Shown in pieces: positions 15,755-28,236 of a stretch of DNA of 42,199 nt. Source of the DNA: Bigelowiella natans CCMP2755 (lineage: Eukaryota; Cercozoa; Chlorarachniophyceae); NCBI GenBank assembly GCA_000320545.1, contig ADNK01000139.1:1-42199 (forward strand), given 5' to 3'. Made by a program: the position numbers and the translations under genes. Each line of letters starts with the position of its first letter. Within the stretch, counting starts at the first letter, position 1. The notes below the pieces were generated by a model. That model did not search any database. It saw only the letters and a program-made list of their open reading frames with translations, and was not told the DNA's origin.

Positions 15755-16662
15755 TCACAAGTTGCACCTCAGATTACCAATGAGCTGTGGTTCGCATTTT
15801 TTGGTAGCGTCCTATAATCGAGGATAATACAAAAAATAAATGTATCAAATGCACAGGTGCAATGCTATGAAATTTCGGATTACCTTTCGGTGCTTTTTTA
15901 CTCACCTTATCAGCCCATTTCCCATGCAAGTGTGTACCCTTTTTATGAGATGATGAAGTCAGATTCACTATCACATCTAAGAAATGGGTATAAAGTATGA
16001 CCTTTGACTGACTCCTAGGATCGGAGTTCCCACTAAAACATGCTTTGTGATATCTGAAAAGGCAAGATTGTGGCTTCAAGACAAACTTTGCAGTGAAAGA
16101 ATATGCACTGATTTGATACCTCATCTCAATGCGTCCCCCTCTTCTGATTGCTATCAATTCTCCAATTTTTTTGAACGGTTTTTTGCATTCTCTACAAATC
16201 GGCAGCAACAATAAGGAAAACAGATAAAGTACAACAAAATATTTTTTATTCTTTCAAATAAAACAACCTGCAGGAATGCCCCAGATCCCTTGCGACACAA
16301 GGTCTATATCTATGTTTCCAGTATTCAGACGAATGTTCAGCCCTGGTATTGAAGGAAAGCATAAAGTGAGGACCGCCAGGACCAAATTCAAAATTTTAAT
16401 AGCGAAATCATTTCCAAAAAAGCCAGCACGGCGGTAAGTACTCTTTAATAGCAGGGGCGGACTGGTTGTTCTTTTGCTCAGCATTCTCCCCTCCCATTCG
16501 ATTCAGATTGCCATTTTGATGCTGGAACATCATAGGAGCGGCAGATGTGTGTTCATTATGTAAAGCAGTAGTAATCTTACGAAGCAAGCTGCCTCCTGGT
16601 ACTTTTGAATTGCTACGACGCATCCTCCTTCTGCCAGTGTGACCAATTGCAGCAACAGGCAT
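15755..16662 (-). CDS. Small putative zinc-binding protein
   Basis: Four phase-consistent exons, 16662-16442, 16191-16120, 16053-15906 and 15811-15755, encode 165 residues. The N-terminus is Arg/Ser-rich and disordered (GHTGRRRMRRSNSK). The core reads ECKKPFKKIGELIAIRRGG, then RIEM, and across an intron RYHKACFSGNSDPRSQ. Cys, His and Cys in this arrangement suggest a treble-clef or LIM-like metal site. An upstream CRE triplet just before the chosen acceptor would add another Cys if a different acceptor is used. A GKWADK motif and a C-terminal Cys pair follow. I know no firm family; a nucleic-acid or protein-binding zinc finger is likely. The donor of exon 1 (GTACTT) is the weakest junction. 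Confidence 0.5.
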
Positions 16663-17104
16663 CACAGTTTGAAATTCAAATCACAAAAAGGTTAGATTTA
16701 CTACGAAGCGAGCGTACTGGTCGGCATTTGCGAAAGAGTTCGGAAGTGGTAGCAGAGTAGTAGTTGCAGTAACGTCGTAGGCCTGCTCAAAATGTCCCCA
16801 GTACTCTAGTTGTAATAACTCATAATTATACATGCACTACTATAATAATTATTATCCTATTCATCACATACGTCAAACATACACCCATTGTCTCAGCATA
16901 AAACCTCTCTTTGTTTCCAATAAGTGTTTGCGCAAAAGGCCTTATTTTATATTTGGCATTTGCATTGTGAGTCGCAGGAATGGAATGGGTGGCCTTTTTG
17001 GACGGACCTCCTCCTCCTCCTCAAGTATAATACGTATACGACTCGTATGAAGTACTACAAGTACCACACTTCATGAGCACGCTACTAGAATAATCAGTCA
17101 ATAA

Positions 17105-17188
<84 letters not shown>

Positions 17189-17458
17189 GGGGGTACTGCT
17201 GCTGCTGGATCTTGCTTACCTGGGTGCTGCTGGTGCCAGCAAACAAGTGAGCGAGATACAGCAAGGAAGTCGTCGTCATTGCAGAAGCATAAAGGAACGA
17301 AGAATAAGCCTAAGAACATAAGAGACTGAGGATAGCGAGTACCACCCGCACGAGCACTTATAAAACATTTCTCAATTTATACCCGAAATTCTGACTGGGC
17401 TCTGATATGGAAGGCTAAGAAAGTATCAACCTTTTTTGCCATAAGATCCATCCTGGAT
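16663..17458. promoter_or_regulatory. Divergent promoter region with long (AG)n tract
   Basis: About 800 bases separate the divergent starts at 16662 (minus) and 17459 (plus). Apart from the long AG repeat I see no recognisable element. GAGA-type tracts can act as nucleosome-depleting promoter sequence, but that is inference here. Confidence 0.4.
17108..17188. repeat. (AG)n microsatellite
   Basis: About 36 uninterrupted GA units followed by an imperfect end. It lies within the shared upstream region of the Cys/His gene and the SRPBCC gene. Confidence 0.98.
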
Positions 17459-19123
17459 ATGAACCTAAGAACGCGATTGAGAGCGCTCCGTATTCAAGTT
17501 GCTTGGATTATAGTTATTGCTGCGATTGTATTACTTTCATTTTCAAACATACCAAAGAGAACAATAGGCTCATCCTTGGGAAGGGTGAGGGAAAATGTCG
17601 CTGCATCGGATTTATTTGTGAGGAAAGAGCGTCCTTGCATGGGTTAAACACAACACAAATGCCAGCCGTAGCGTGAATTTTTTTATCATGACATTTGCTG
17701 CTGATTCAGTGATTTTGATACTTTACTTTGTTGTTTGTGTACTGCTCTAGTATTTGAGAAAGAGAACCGGCTCGTCTCAATTAAATGCTGCGCCCTTTCG
17801 AAGATGCATTACTGTTCAGTTCCATTGCGATTGTCTCGAAGACCCCCTCGTCGTCGTCATCATTATTCTCCCAGAAGCAGGAACCGTTGGAGTGACGAGG
17901 AGAGGGGAGAAGGATGGACCACCGAAAGAAATGCCGCACAGATACTGAACAAATACAACATAAAAAAGAAGTCTGTTGCTGCCACCGGCAAAAGGACAAC
18001 TTATTTCCGTGCTACCGAAGATGAACACTTTACTTACAGTTATGCAGCACAAGAGGAAGAAGAGGAGGTTGAAGTAGCTATCAGTGCTCCTCAGCACTTA
18101 GCCTTTACCAATTTTCGGAACGTTACGGCTGAGATCAAAATTAACGCCCTCCCTAAGATTGTTTGGAACCTCATCACAGACTATGAAAACCTTCACAAAG
18201 TAAGTATCATCCATCTTAGACCATCTTAATATTACTCTACTCGTTTATTTTCCCCTTCCTTTTTATTCCTCCGTTTTTTTTTTATTCGTCTATTTTCTGC
18301 TTAGATTGTTCCGAACTTAGCTGTAAACCAAGTCGTAGAGAGGTGGAATGGCGGCGCGCGACTGTTGCAGGTTGGAGAGCAGAGACTCATATCACAAGGA
18401 AGCTCTATTCCAGGAGCAAACTTCCTAACCCCTAAGCTCACATTTCGGGCAAGATGCACGCTTGATTGCCAGGAGTATCTAAAATCTGAGATGAAGGAAG
18501 GGGGGGAGGGTTATATCAACTTCGTTCAAGTGAAAGGTGACTTTGAGGATTTTTCAGGTAAATATTAAATCCTATCTACTGAAGCCCATGCAGTAGAACT
18601 AATGAATCAATCACATAATGAGAATATAAATCAGTCCAAATTACATGCAACAGCCTAGTAGGTAATAATAGGACATTATGTAATGCCCGTATTGTTCACA
18701 ATGTTTTGGTTGTTCCTTGGTATTATTCTTATCTTTGTATCTGTTATTATTATCAAAAGGTTCTTGGTTTTTAGAAGCATTGGAAAATGATAACAACGAT
18801 TGCGATCATGGTGATAGTAAACTATCTCACGAAGAAGAAAAAATGGAGCAACAGACCTCGTCAGCATTCGATTACTCCTCCGCGACAACTTCTTCGCCTT
18901 CACAACATCATCTTCATAATAATCAACATGATCATCATGATCATGTTGGATTATCTGAAACTAGTAATACAGGTATTTGTTCTACTACTACTACTACAAC
19001 AACAAGTACCCTCCTACGTTACAATCTTGGCGTACGTCCCGCCGCGTGGCTACCTGTGAGACTGATAGAGGTGCTTTGTTATGTGGTGGATGTGGTGCTG
19101 GTGCTGGTGCTGGTATGACGATG

Positions 19124-19158
<35 letters not shown>

Positions 19159-20272
19159 TTTTAATGGTGATATTCCGAGAATATGATGGTGATGATGATG
19201 ATAGTCGTAGCGGGATCATAACGTTTTAATAATTTCATTGTTATGCAGCACATGATGACCAGCAAGTTCTCCTTCCTCTAATATTGTGGCTTATTGATAC
19301 ATTGTTCTGATGTCTCTTCAGCGTCGTATGGCGAACGATGTCAAGCAAAATCTCAATGCAATTCGCCAAGCAGCGGAAAGGATTCAGTTGAAGCACCAGC
19401 AGCAACAACAACAACAACGAGACAGTGGTATTCTTCTCAGATCCTTAAATGAGAAAAGGGGGATGAAGGAGTTAGTAGAAACAAGAAATTATCGAAAATC
19501 GACTCCAAGTGCCCTTCCTTCTTCTTCTTCTTCTTCTTCTTCTTCTTCAGTGCTGCAGGAGAATGCTAAAGAGTGGGAGCCACATGTAGTATCTCTAATA
19601 TATAATGATGACGATGATAGACAAGACAAAGAAGGAACTGCACATTATCAAGATTATCATTCTCAACCACATCACGATGAAGAAGAGCTTCAAAAACCTC
19701 TATCGTTGTCATCATCGTCGTCGTCGTCATCATTATCATCATCAGCATCATCACCGCATCGTCGTAGCCAACAAGTTTTCGTCGATCTTGGCCTAACGCC
19801 TGTTGATCTTGCACCGCCGGGGGTTCTACCGTATTTCCTATCTCACACCACAATTGGACGTGCTATTGGTTCTCTCACTGTTCCAGTACCATTCTTCTTG
19901 CTGCCTATCTTTTTCTCACACGGTACTAATAGTCATTACAAGGAGGGGGTAGAGGAGGAAGAGGATGATGAAACAAAGGAAAACAAGAATCTTTCTTTGA
20001 AAAATATCGTGAATGTACGGAAAAGAAGTAACGACATCAATTCTACCAGCATTTTGGGTAGAAAAAGTTGGACGGGTAGTAGATATAATGCTGCAACTGG
20101 TGGTGGCTGGGGGGGAAGTCAACGAAAGAAAAGAAATACAAAAAACAGCTCCTCTGGGGAGTATTTGGTAGCGTGGCATCGTATGCGAGAACTATTCGGC
20201 GTTGAAAAGTATCAAGATATCATACATGAGGCTACAATGAATCCCCACGTACAGTCCCAAAAAAATAAGTAA
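17459..20272 (+). CDS. SRPBCC (polyketide cyclase/START-like) protein with long repeat-rich tail
   Basis: Exons 17459-17642, 17751-18199, 18305-18557, 18760-19070 and 19322-20272 join in phase to 715 residues; the first junction (donor GTTAAA) is weakest. Residues 1-40 carry a basic stretch and one hydrophobic helix (VAWIIVIAAIVLLSF), so a signal anchor or bipartite organelle signal is likely. An SRPBCC domain spans about 180-420: ALPKIVWNLITDYENLHK, then IVPNLAVNQVVERW, LLQVGEQR, FEDFSGSWFLEAL, LLRYNLGVRPAAWLPVRLIE and RRMANDVKQNLNAIRQAAER. This order matches cyanobacterial and plastid members, which bind hydrophobic ligands; the true ligand is unknown. A Ser/Thr/Asp/His-rich insert interrupts the domain between the SGSW and LRYN motifs. 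The C-terminal 300 residues hold Gln, Ser and acidic runs and a final helical segment (VAWHRMRELFGVEKY). Confidence 0.8.
19124..19158. repeat. (ATG)n microsatellite in an intron
   Basis: About 12 ATG/TGA triplets inside intron 4 of the SRPBCC gene. It is typical of the trinucleotide tracts that fill introns in the right half of the window. Confidence 0.95.
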
Positions 20273-21542
20273 TTCAGAAGTAAAATACATTAGAGACGGA
20301 GTAATTTCAAATTGTTCTAAAGGCAGTATGACCATCATCATCCAGATCATCATCTTCATAATATCTTCCGTGTGAACGAAAGCTGAAAGGTATCCAACCT
20401 TTGCACGATCCAATCATGATTTGCTGTTTGGGTGCTTTGATGTGTGATTTCAAATTTAATTTGACATGTGCAATGATGATGATTTTTGTACGAAATCTGT
20501 AAGTGCATGTGGCGCATGCTAGAATGCGCGTGCATGAAAAACATGGCACATGCACAGCCAGCACACGAGTCATACAAAGCAAATGCTAGAATGTTAGCCG
20601 TCAAGTAAGCAAACACATGCAAGGAATATGAGGAGCGTCAGTCCTGCATGTTTCTGATGTGTCTTTTTGTGGTGCATGCACTGCCACATGTCATAGCAGG
20701 CCCACAGCTAGGATGATGCGCGTGCAGGCTAGCATCGCAGAACCTGGTCTTGCATGATCAAATTCATCAGGTCTAGAGCTAGAAAGGTCGTTGCAAAATG
20801 CAAATTGTGCACTGGTTGATGTTCATAGCGGATGCAGGACAATCTGCAAATTGGCGCACTGGACTAGCAATGGACTGGATGCAACAGGTGCTTGTGCATG
20901 ACACGCTAGCACTGGCACATGGCTGGCTAGCTGGGTGTGGCCAATCTAGCAATGCTAGAATGAGAAGGTGAACCTGAAAATTGCTGAAACTGGTCAAATT
21001 GAGTCTCCAACTTCACAGTGTTGCATGCATGTTGCATGCAGCGCATGAAATTACTTCATTCATTCTCTCGAAATCCGAAACGATTTCGGCAAACACACCT
21101 AAAGATCTCTCGCTGTTGAATGACTGTGGCGAAAGTCGCGAAAAATGACTTGAGAGCAGCTAGAGCCGCCCGGCGCGAGAGTTCAGTGGGCAGCAGGCCT
21201 TGCATCTCTCTCCTATCCTTTCCACCAGATGCCAGGAGGGGGGTCATCAGGGTGCCGCTTGGACAAAAAATGGAAGGAGTCAAGGTGCAGCCCTACACCA
21301 GCAGCGACGAGCAACAAGCCTGTGGCCCAGCACGGGGAATGTCGCAGGTTAGAATTCGAAGGTGAACGAATGTCGCAGGTCAAATTAGACGTACATCAAA
21401 TGTTTGTCGCACACATGAAGAGTTGTCGCAGGTCAAAAATAGATATCTCAAATGTTTGTCGCATACATAAATCGGCTCGCCGCATCGATCCTCCTCGCCC
21501 ATGGAGCAGGACGCCAGCAATGGGACGGCCACAACCCAATCG
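20273..21542. other. Intergenic region between SRPBCC and PHAX-like genes
   Basis: Bases 20450-21050 are rich in CTAG, GCATGC and TGCTAGAATG words; the phrase GCTAGAATG recurs at least three times. From 21120 to 21340 composition shifts to higher G+C. A tandem repeat near 21340-21475 precedes the PHAX-like start. Short open frames here look non-coding. Confidence 0.55.
21338..21475 (+). repeat. Tandem repeat, unit about 53 bases
   Basis: Two diverged copies (about 21371-21423 and 21424-21475) share TGTCGCAGGTCAAA, then ATCAAATGTTTGTCGCA or TCTCAAATGTTTGTCGCA, and a partial third copy (TGTCGCAGGTTAGAATTCG) lies upstream at about 21340. The array ends about 70 bases before the PHAX-like ATG, so it lies in the promoter or 5' UTR. 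Confidence 0.8.
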
Positions 21543-22909
21543 ATGATGAAAACAGCAGCCTTTACCAAATTCCGCGAAACTTTGGCATCGTCAGATGAAG
21601 AGCTGAATGATACAAAGGTGTAATGACGAACATGGGACTTATGGAAGACACCACAGATGAATTTGTGACAATCGATCCATCCTTTTTGGTCACATCGTCA
21701 TTCTCATGCGGCTGTACTTTTTCGAATGCTTCATTCTGCAAATTTTGCACAATGCTTATCATCTATTTCATCATCTTGTCGCCATCCCTAATCTCTTTAC
21801 GCTCTGATGCGTTGTGCGTTACACTACGAGAGACAGTGGTTAATTATCATCATATTTATGTTCAAATGACTTCGTAACGAGCAGGAGCTCCGCAGGGAGT
21901 CACGAGACTGGGGTTTAAGAAAAGAAGAGGGGAAGAAGAAAAAAAGAACAAGAGGACGGTATGCTCTCTGATACATTTCTTTAATCCAAGTTTGGATGAT
22001 TTGTGGACAACGATGCTGATGATGTGCTGCAAGCTTTCTTGTAGATAGTAGTAGAGCTGTGTGTGAGCAATCCACCCGTGAATTTTGATTGTACTATAAA
22101 TCATTATTAGGGGAGGAGCAAAATGTTCTCTGGAAGGTGGGAAAAAGGTTAGTGCCGGCCATCAAAGTCGTCGTCGTAGAAATGGAAGAGAAATGACGAA
22201 AGGAAGAAGAGCACAGCTAGGCATATCCCGACATCAAAAACACTTGTGGAAGGCGTTGTCACCAAATATGCATACTGGGGCTCTTATTACAACAATGGTA
22301 TGATTGGTAGCAATTATATTCTAACATACAAACTATAATATATATCCGTTGATCCTAATGAATTCCTGTCATCTGTTTTTATCTACTTTTATGCCGTGAC
22401 ATTTTGTTTTTTTGGTTCAGTGTCGATTGCTTAGAGAACCTAAGAAGCATCTAATAGAAATAATAGTTGATGATATAGGCCATGCAATGGCTGTTCAGGT
22501 TGAAACCATCGAATATATCTTGCATTTTTACCGTTTCTCTTACTTTTTTGTCGCCCTTCTCGGTATCAGATAATGCATGAAACCAAGCAAGTTCTGCACA
22601 AAGGTGGTATGAGGCGGGTAGATGGAAACGGTTTGAGGAAGCCTGGAGGTAGTAGGACATACACTTTGTTGGTGGTTGGTTGTTATTATATATGGGCAGT
22701 TGTCGCTGTCAAACTTGGATCATCTTCAACCCAATGGCACCTCCAACCAAATTAATTCAATCGTCATAGAGATGAGAACGCTAACACAGCTACAATGTAA
22801 ATTATCAGGTGTATTCATAACTATTCTGAGAAAACACATCACGGATGAAAACTATAAACAACTGATGAAGGATGCAAAAAAGAAATGGGGGAAGATCAAG
22901 AGGTCGTAG
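21543..22909 (+). CDS. PHAX-like RNA-binding protein (6 exons)
   Basis: Exons 21543-21617, 21885-21958, 22111-22297, 22421-22498, 22570-22648 and 22809-22909 join in phase to 197 residues. The last four encode the PHAX RNA-binding domain: CRLLREPKKHLIEIIVDDIG, then an Ala-rich helix with MHETKQV, GGM, DGNGLRKPGGVF and ITILRK. In animals PHAX binds capped U snRNA and snoRNA precursors and bridges them to the cap-binding complex and the exportin CRM1. Residues 1-110 are Arg/Lys-rich with an SSDEEL acidic spot that could be a kinase site. The usual family length is around 400 residues, so this is a compact version; a leucine-rich export signal is not evident. The usual Arg-Thr-Pro-Gly-Gly is Arg-Lys-Pro-Gly-Gly here. 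Because no exon exceeds 62 codons, the gene is invisible without splicing. Identity of the domain is fairly secure. Confidence 0.78.
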
Positions 22910-24106
22910 TTTTGGAAGATATAGGAAAATAAAACGAAACATTCGCGTCGATTGGGAAGAATCGAAAAAATGATTAAGAATAACTTGTAATTCCAGGAAA
23001 CAACAAGAGGAAATAGGTGCAACAACCAACAATAGAAGTTCGGGTGGGAGTGGAAGTAACATCGACGGCTGCGAACAGACGAATTCTAAGATGGAAATTT
23101 CGATGGTAGACAAACAAGAAGAGCAGACCATAGGAGGTGTCTCTGATCAAACAACTTTGACCTATAATTAATAGCAGCACCGATATGTAGATTTGCATGG
23201 AGCGTGAAATTTATAGTCTTCACAATAAAAGCTAATGAAAACGACTCTGCATTATCTTTGTTAATTTGTCAGCTTATTTTTAGCATGTGAAATAATGAGT
23301 GTGAAATAATGGAGTATTAGACACAAGGAGGATATTACGCACGTACTTACACTATATATAAGTATACAAGATACGCATAAGCAATCCTTATATTATGGTA
23401 CGTGGCCGTAGTCGATCACGGTTCTATAGGCGACACGCAATATATATGCCTTGAGTGCACATGTTGCTAATGCGTAAGCGTAGTGTGCGCAGATCCTAGG
23501 CTAGACTACGCAATTGCATGCGTGCGGCATGTCAGATGTTATAATGTAGCATAGTTTTAGCTGTATTGTATTCAGTATAGCATCAGTATGTCAGAGTGCG
23601 TATTGTCCGTTATGTGTGCATGGGGCATCGTATGCGCACGATATTTGTGGTAAAGAGTGCTGATATGTGTACGTTATTACTCGCGCGCTACTATTGTCAA
23701 AGTCTGAGAATTTTTTGCGTCGACGAAGTCTTATTTGCAGATTTTGAAAGTGCAAATAACTGCTTGGCACAAAACAAATGCAAAAGCATTGGCCACGGGG
23801 ACTGCACAGGCAGCAGTACATTTCTATTTAGCAAGCTTGTTTTGTTTTCATTTTTGAACATCGAGCAGGGTGATTCCTGTGGTGAAAGAATTTGGCCAAT
23901 AGACCACGCAGCTGTCCGCCAAATAACCCCTTTTTAGTAGGTACTCAAATATGACTCAGGTAACGTACCAGCTTTCACGATGCCAGCAGTAGCAGCAGCT
24001 CAAATTATTTCACAACTGTACTTCTTTCGGTAAGGACACTCCAGATCCTAACCAACATTGTTCATTTTTCTACTCTCTTCGTAATGTCATGATGCTAGTG
24101 GCTATT
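22910..24106. other. Convergent intergenic region
   Basis: It lies between the 3' ends of the PHAX-like gene and the transporter gene. Bases 23340-23700 carry the GCATGC/CTAG-rich composition. An open frame at 23596-23937 has no codon or domain support. Confidence 0.55.
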
Positions 24107-24806
24107 TTAAGCATGTTTTGAGGATTGATTGCTGTGATTAGTAGTTCTTGTTGGTGAATTCTTGAAGAAGACGTCGGAAGATTCTTCCTCTGTAGCGGAG
24201 AGATAGCCCCCAATGCTACCTTCGCTCCGTATAGGGAGTCCATTCCAGTTATTATTCTCCTTTATTTGAATATTATTGTGATTTTTGTTATCATCTGCAA
24301 ACGCTACCCGAACAGTGGGCGCTGTGCTATTTTTCTGCTCTTCTTTTTCTTCCTGTAATAGCGTCACATCATCCATGTCCTTGTGATTTCCTCCTCTCAA
24401 TTCTGGAATGCCTCCTATGTCGAGATGAACACCTCCTCTCAATTCTGGAATAATGCCTCCTATGTCGAGATGAACACCTCCTCTCAATTCTGGAATAATG
24501 CCTCCTATGTCGAGATGAACACCGCCGTCGGTGGGATTGATTTCGCCTCCTCCTCCTCCTCCTAGCCCGTTGTTATTATTATTGGAGGAAGAAGAGGCTG
24601 AACCTTTACCGTCATTCTCCACCACTGAGAAGTTGAGTTTATCATATACGTACGTGTCGCCAGAGCCTGAACCATGCATGGCTGTTGCTCTGACGCTCCA
24701 TGCACGATAAATGTACAAACACAGTACCAAGAGAGATACTACTCCAAGACGTACCCACTGAAAGTAAGGTATTAGACAGCAGCAGGTCAATAGGAGGGGG
24801 AACACG

Positions 24807-24839
<33 letters not shown>

Positions 24840-25012
24840 CTTTTATTAGAAGCTCCAACAGTGACAGAATCATTTAAAGTATCAGTATCACCATGTTGCT
24901 GGCACTATTACTACACTACTTACAATAAACTAATATTACACACATAAGGACGAGATTCTGCTGCAGCAGTTGGTAAGTAAGTAGCCTTCATGATCACAAG
25001 AAACATCGTCAC

Positions 25013-25044
<32 letters not shown>

Positions 25045-26531
25045 CTCTTGTAGTAGTAAGTAACTAGTGGGTTGTTCTCTATTTGTTTTACCGCTTCCCA
25101 ATGCAGCTGTACTGCCATAAATATGTTGGATCCAAGTCCTAGTAACGGTATCAGCGGCACGAATGGACATCTATACGTCGTTTGACTACTCTGTGCTATC
25201 ATCCCACCGCCACCACTCCTTTCAGGAACAGCAGCATCGAATGGAAATCTAAAGATAGGAATCCTGATGGATGGAAGAAGGAGGGAAAGGAGGACGAATA
25301 TTATACCAAGTAGAGTAGGAGTAGTAGCAGATATATTCATGGAGCTTATGATGATGAAAATGATCATGGCTACTACTACTACTACCACTACTACTACTAC
25401 TACTGCTACGACAATGCATAACAACGAGGATAGGATGTGTGAAGGTTTGTTGTACGATCATGATGACAACGAAGACGATAGGAAAGAGGAGAAGGAGGAG
25501 GAGGGAGTGATGCTTCAATCTCACAACAAATAACAATACTACCACGTGAAGAGGGTTGCCGCAACAAGAATCACGGAGACATAAAACGGAAATTGAAGTC
25601 GAATGCTAATAGACATGCACAAAGCCAGCAACGAATAGCAGCCTATCCAACCCAACGCAGGGCGATTATGTGCGCTGCGAAACGACAGAATAGACCAGCA
25701 TACTAACTACAAGATATATTATGTCAACAACAACAAGAAGAAGATGAAGAAATGTAAATGATATGATGAGGATGATGACTTATGACGTCGTGAATCAATT
25801 AATTTAATGTTGTAATGTTGTTGAGGGCTGACAAGTAGTACTACTTACTGAATACGCTAGCATGATCCCAATCGATAAAAACTTTGACAAAGCCTAGTTG
25901 AAGTAGCAGCAGCACAAAGATTCACTTACTGTTGATGTTGTTGATGATGATAATGCGGCAAGCAGCTATCTCCCCACGATGAGAACAATCTCTACAATTC
26001 CATTGGTTCTCTAACCCCTCCTTTCTCTCCTCCTTCCTAGTTCTTTTCTCCTTTTTACAACATACCACATCCTCCCCCCCCTCGTCCTCCTCCTCGTTCC
26101 ACTAAGTAATCTGCTGCTTGCTGCTGTAGTACGTACGTACTACCTCGACGTCGAATGGAGTTGCTAGCAAAGCAGCAATGATGCCGCACCAAATTTGGGC
26201 AAAAACAGGAACTCGTAGAGTCCCCGACACATGTCCCAGGATCTCAGGCAATAGCCCATCCCGTGTAATCGACAAGTACAAACGAGACTGTGCGTACATT
26301 CCAGTGAGAAGAGTTGTTCCTAGTCCCACAGTAGCTCCAATATTTATCATCTATTTCAATACACAACTCAATTACATAATACATCAATCTGTCCTGTTAG
26401 CCAACAGCAGAGCGTTATTATCATTGTCATCACAACCGTTAGTATCATTATTATCATCCTCATCCTCCTTTCTCCTCCTATTTTTGTAGATGTTTTCCCT
26501 CCTCCCTTTTCTCTGCTGCTATTTCCTACTA

Positions 26532-26563
<32 letters not shown>

Positions 26564-28200
26564 ACTACCATCATACCTGCTGACCCCATGCGAGCTTTGC
26601 AGTACTCAGTGCATCAGAGAGGGGAGCACTCTCCGATATATCTGTGATGATTGATGATCACAAAACACAACATCAATCAATTATCCTTACGGTCTATCTT
26701 ATGAATTACGTGTACATAGTAGTAGTAGTGGTAGTAGTAGTAGTAGTACCTTGGTAGGGAACCAACCCTGTAAGAATTAATGACACCAAACAGTAGAGCA
26801 GGGCGCATATTCCCAAAGAGCTTACGATGGCTATTGGTAGGTCTCTCTGTAATGAGTACGTAGGATTAACGAGATTATTACATCTTAACTTTCTTTAAAA
26901 AATAATAACACGACGATATCATCATCATCACCACATTATGTATAGTCAACGTGATCATCATTGCTAGTATTACCGATGGGTTTCTTGCCTCTTCGGCTGC
27001 ATTTGCAACCACGTCAAATCCAATGTAGGAGAAGAAGACAGTAGAAGTTGCGGAGAATATCTGAAAGAGTAGGCGATGAAATCGTGATAATGATAATGAT
27101 AATGATGATGATAACTAATAATTTTTATCAAAGGATGGTTTACTAGTTCGGAAGGTGAAGTAGAGAAAATAATCGATTTATTATTGAGTTTCGCATACAT
27201 ATCTAGATACTGGCTTACTCTCTTCTTCTTCACCTCTGCTTATGATGTAAGTCGTGTGTATGTATTATCTATGGTTTTTCCTCATTCCCCCTCCTCTTGG
27301 TTCCTTTCTCCCCCTTTTCCTCCTACCCTATGGTCGTCATGTAACCACTACTCACCGATGATGCCCCTTTTGGAGCAAGGGGGGTCCAATTGGAAGCTTC
27401 TACCTAACAAGTAGTAGTAGTTATTTTTAACATAGTATTAGAGATTCGATTCTGGTGGTGTTGGGAGAGGTGTTGTAGTATTTACTTTTGAAGCTCCTCC
27501 TATGACCACAAGGAGGACGATGAAAATCTGTTTCAAAGTAGTGGTAGTAGTAGTAGTGATCATATTATTGACGGATATCGTTGATGGTGCTGCTGTAACG
27601 CTTGTCTCGGAAGGTTTGTCAATGACAAATTATTATAGCAGATTCATCGCCATTGTTTCGATCAATTGATTCATTCACAGAAGAAGAAGAAGAAGAAGAA
27701 GAAGAAGAGGAGGAGGAGGAGAACAACTACTTACTTATACGATTACTAGATTGTGCTGTAGCTCCTACCTAGAGTAGCAAGCTGCAACGAGTAGTATAAT
27801 GACGCTGTACAAGTATTACTACAACTCCTAGTACCTTGAGCGATGTGAGAACTAGATTTGTCCACTTCGACTCCTTCACTCCTCTCACAAGGATGATCGT
27901 AAATACGCATAGAAAGAAGGGAGCAAGAACGCTCACCTTAAGAAGGAGGAGGAGGAGGAGGAGGGAGAGGGATGTGGTAACAGTATTACGTAAAAAGAAA
28001 TATCAGATTAGTAGTTCTTGTGCTTCTCCTTTCATTATCATCATCATCATCATCATCATCATCATTCCTTTCCTCCTCATTTTTTCCTCGTTGTCAAATA
28101 CTTACATTGACAGCAGAGTTGACTTCATACTCGCCAAATTCGCTCGGAATTTGGACATGCCATCCATTTAGCATCTTTACGAAGTAAACACTCATCGACC

Positions 28201-28236
<36 letters not shown>

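Noticed and set aside
17816-18097. Minus-strand and alternative-frame open reading frames across exon 2 of the SRPBCC gene
   Set aside because: They are shadows of the SRPBCC coding exon, whose frame is confirmed by domain order and splice phases.
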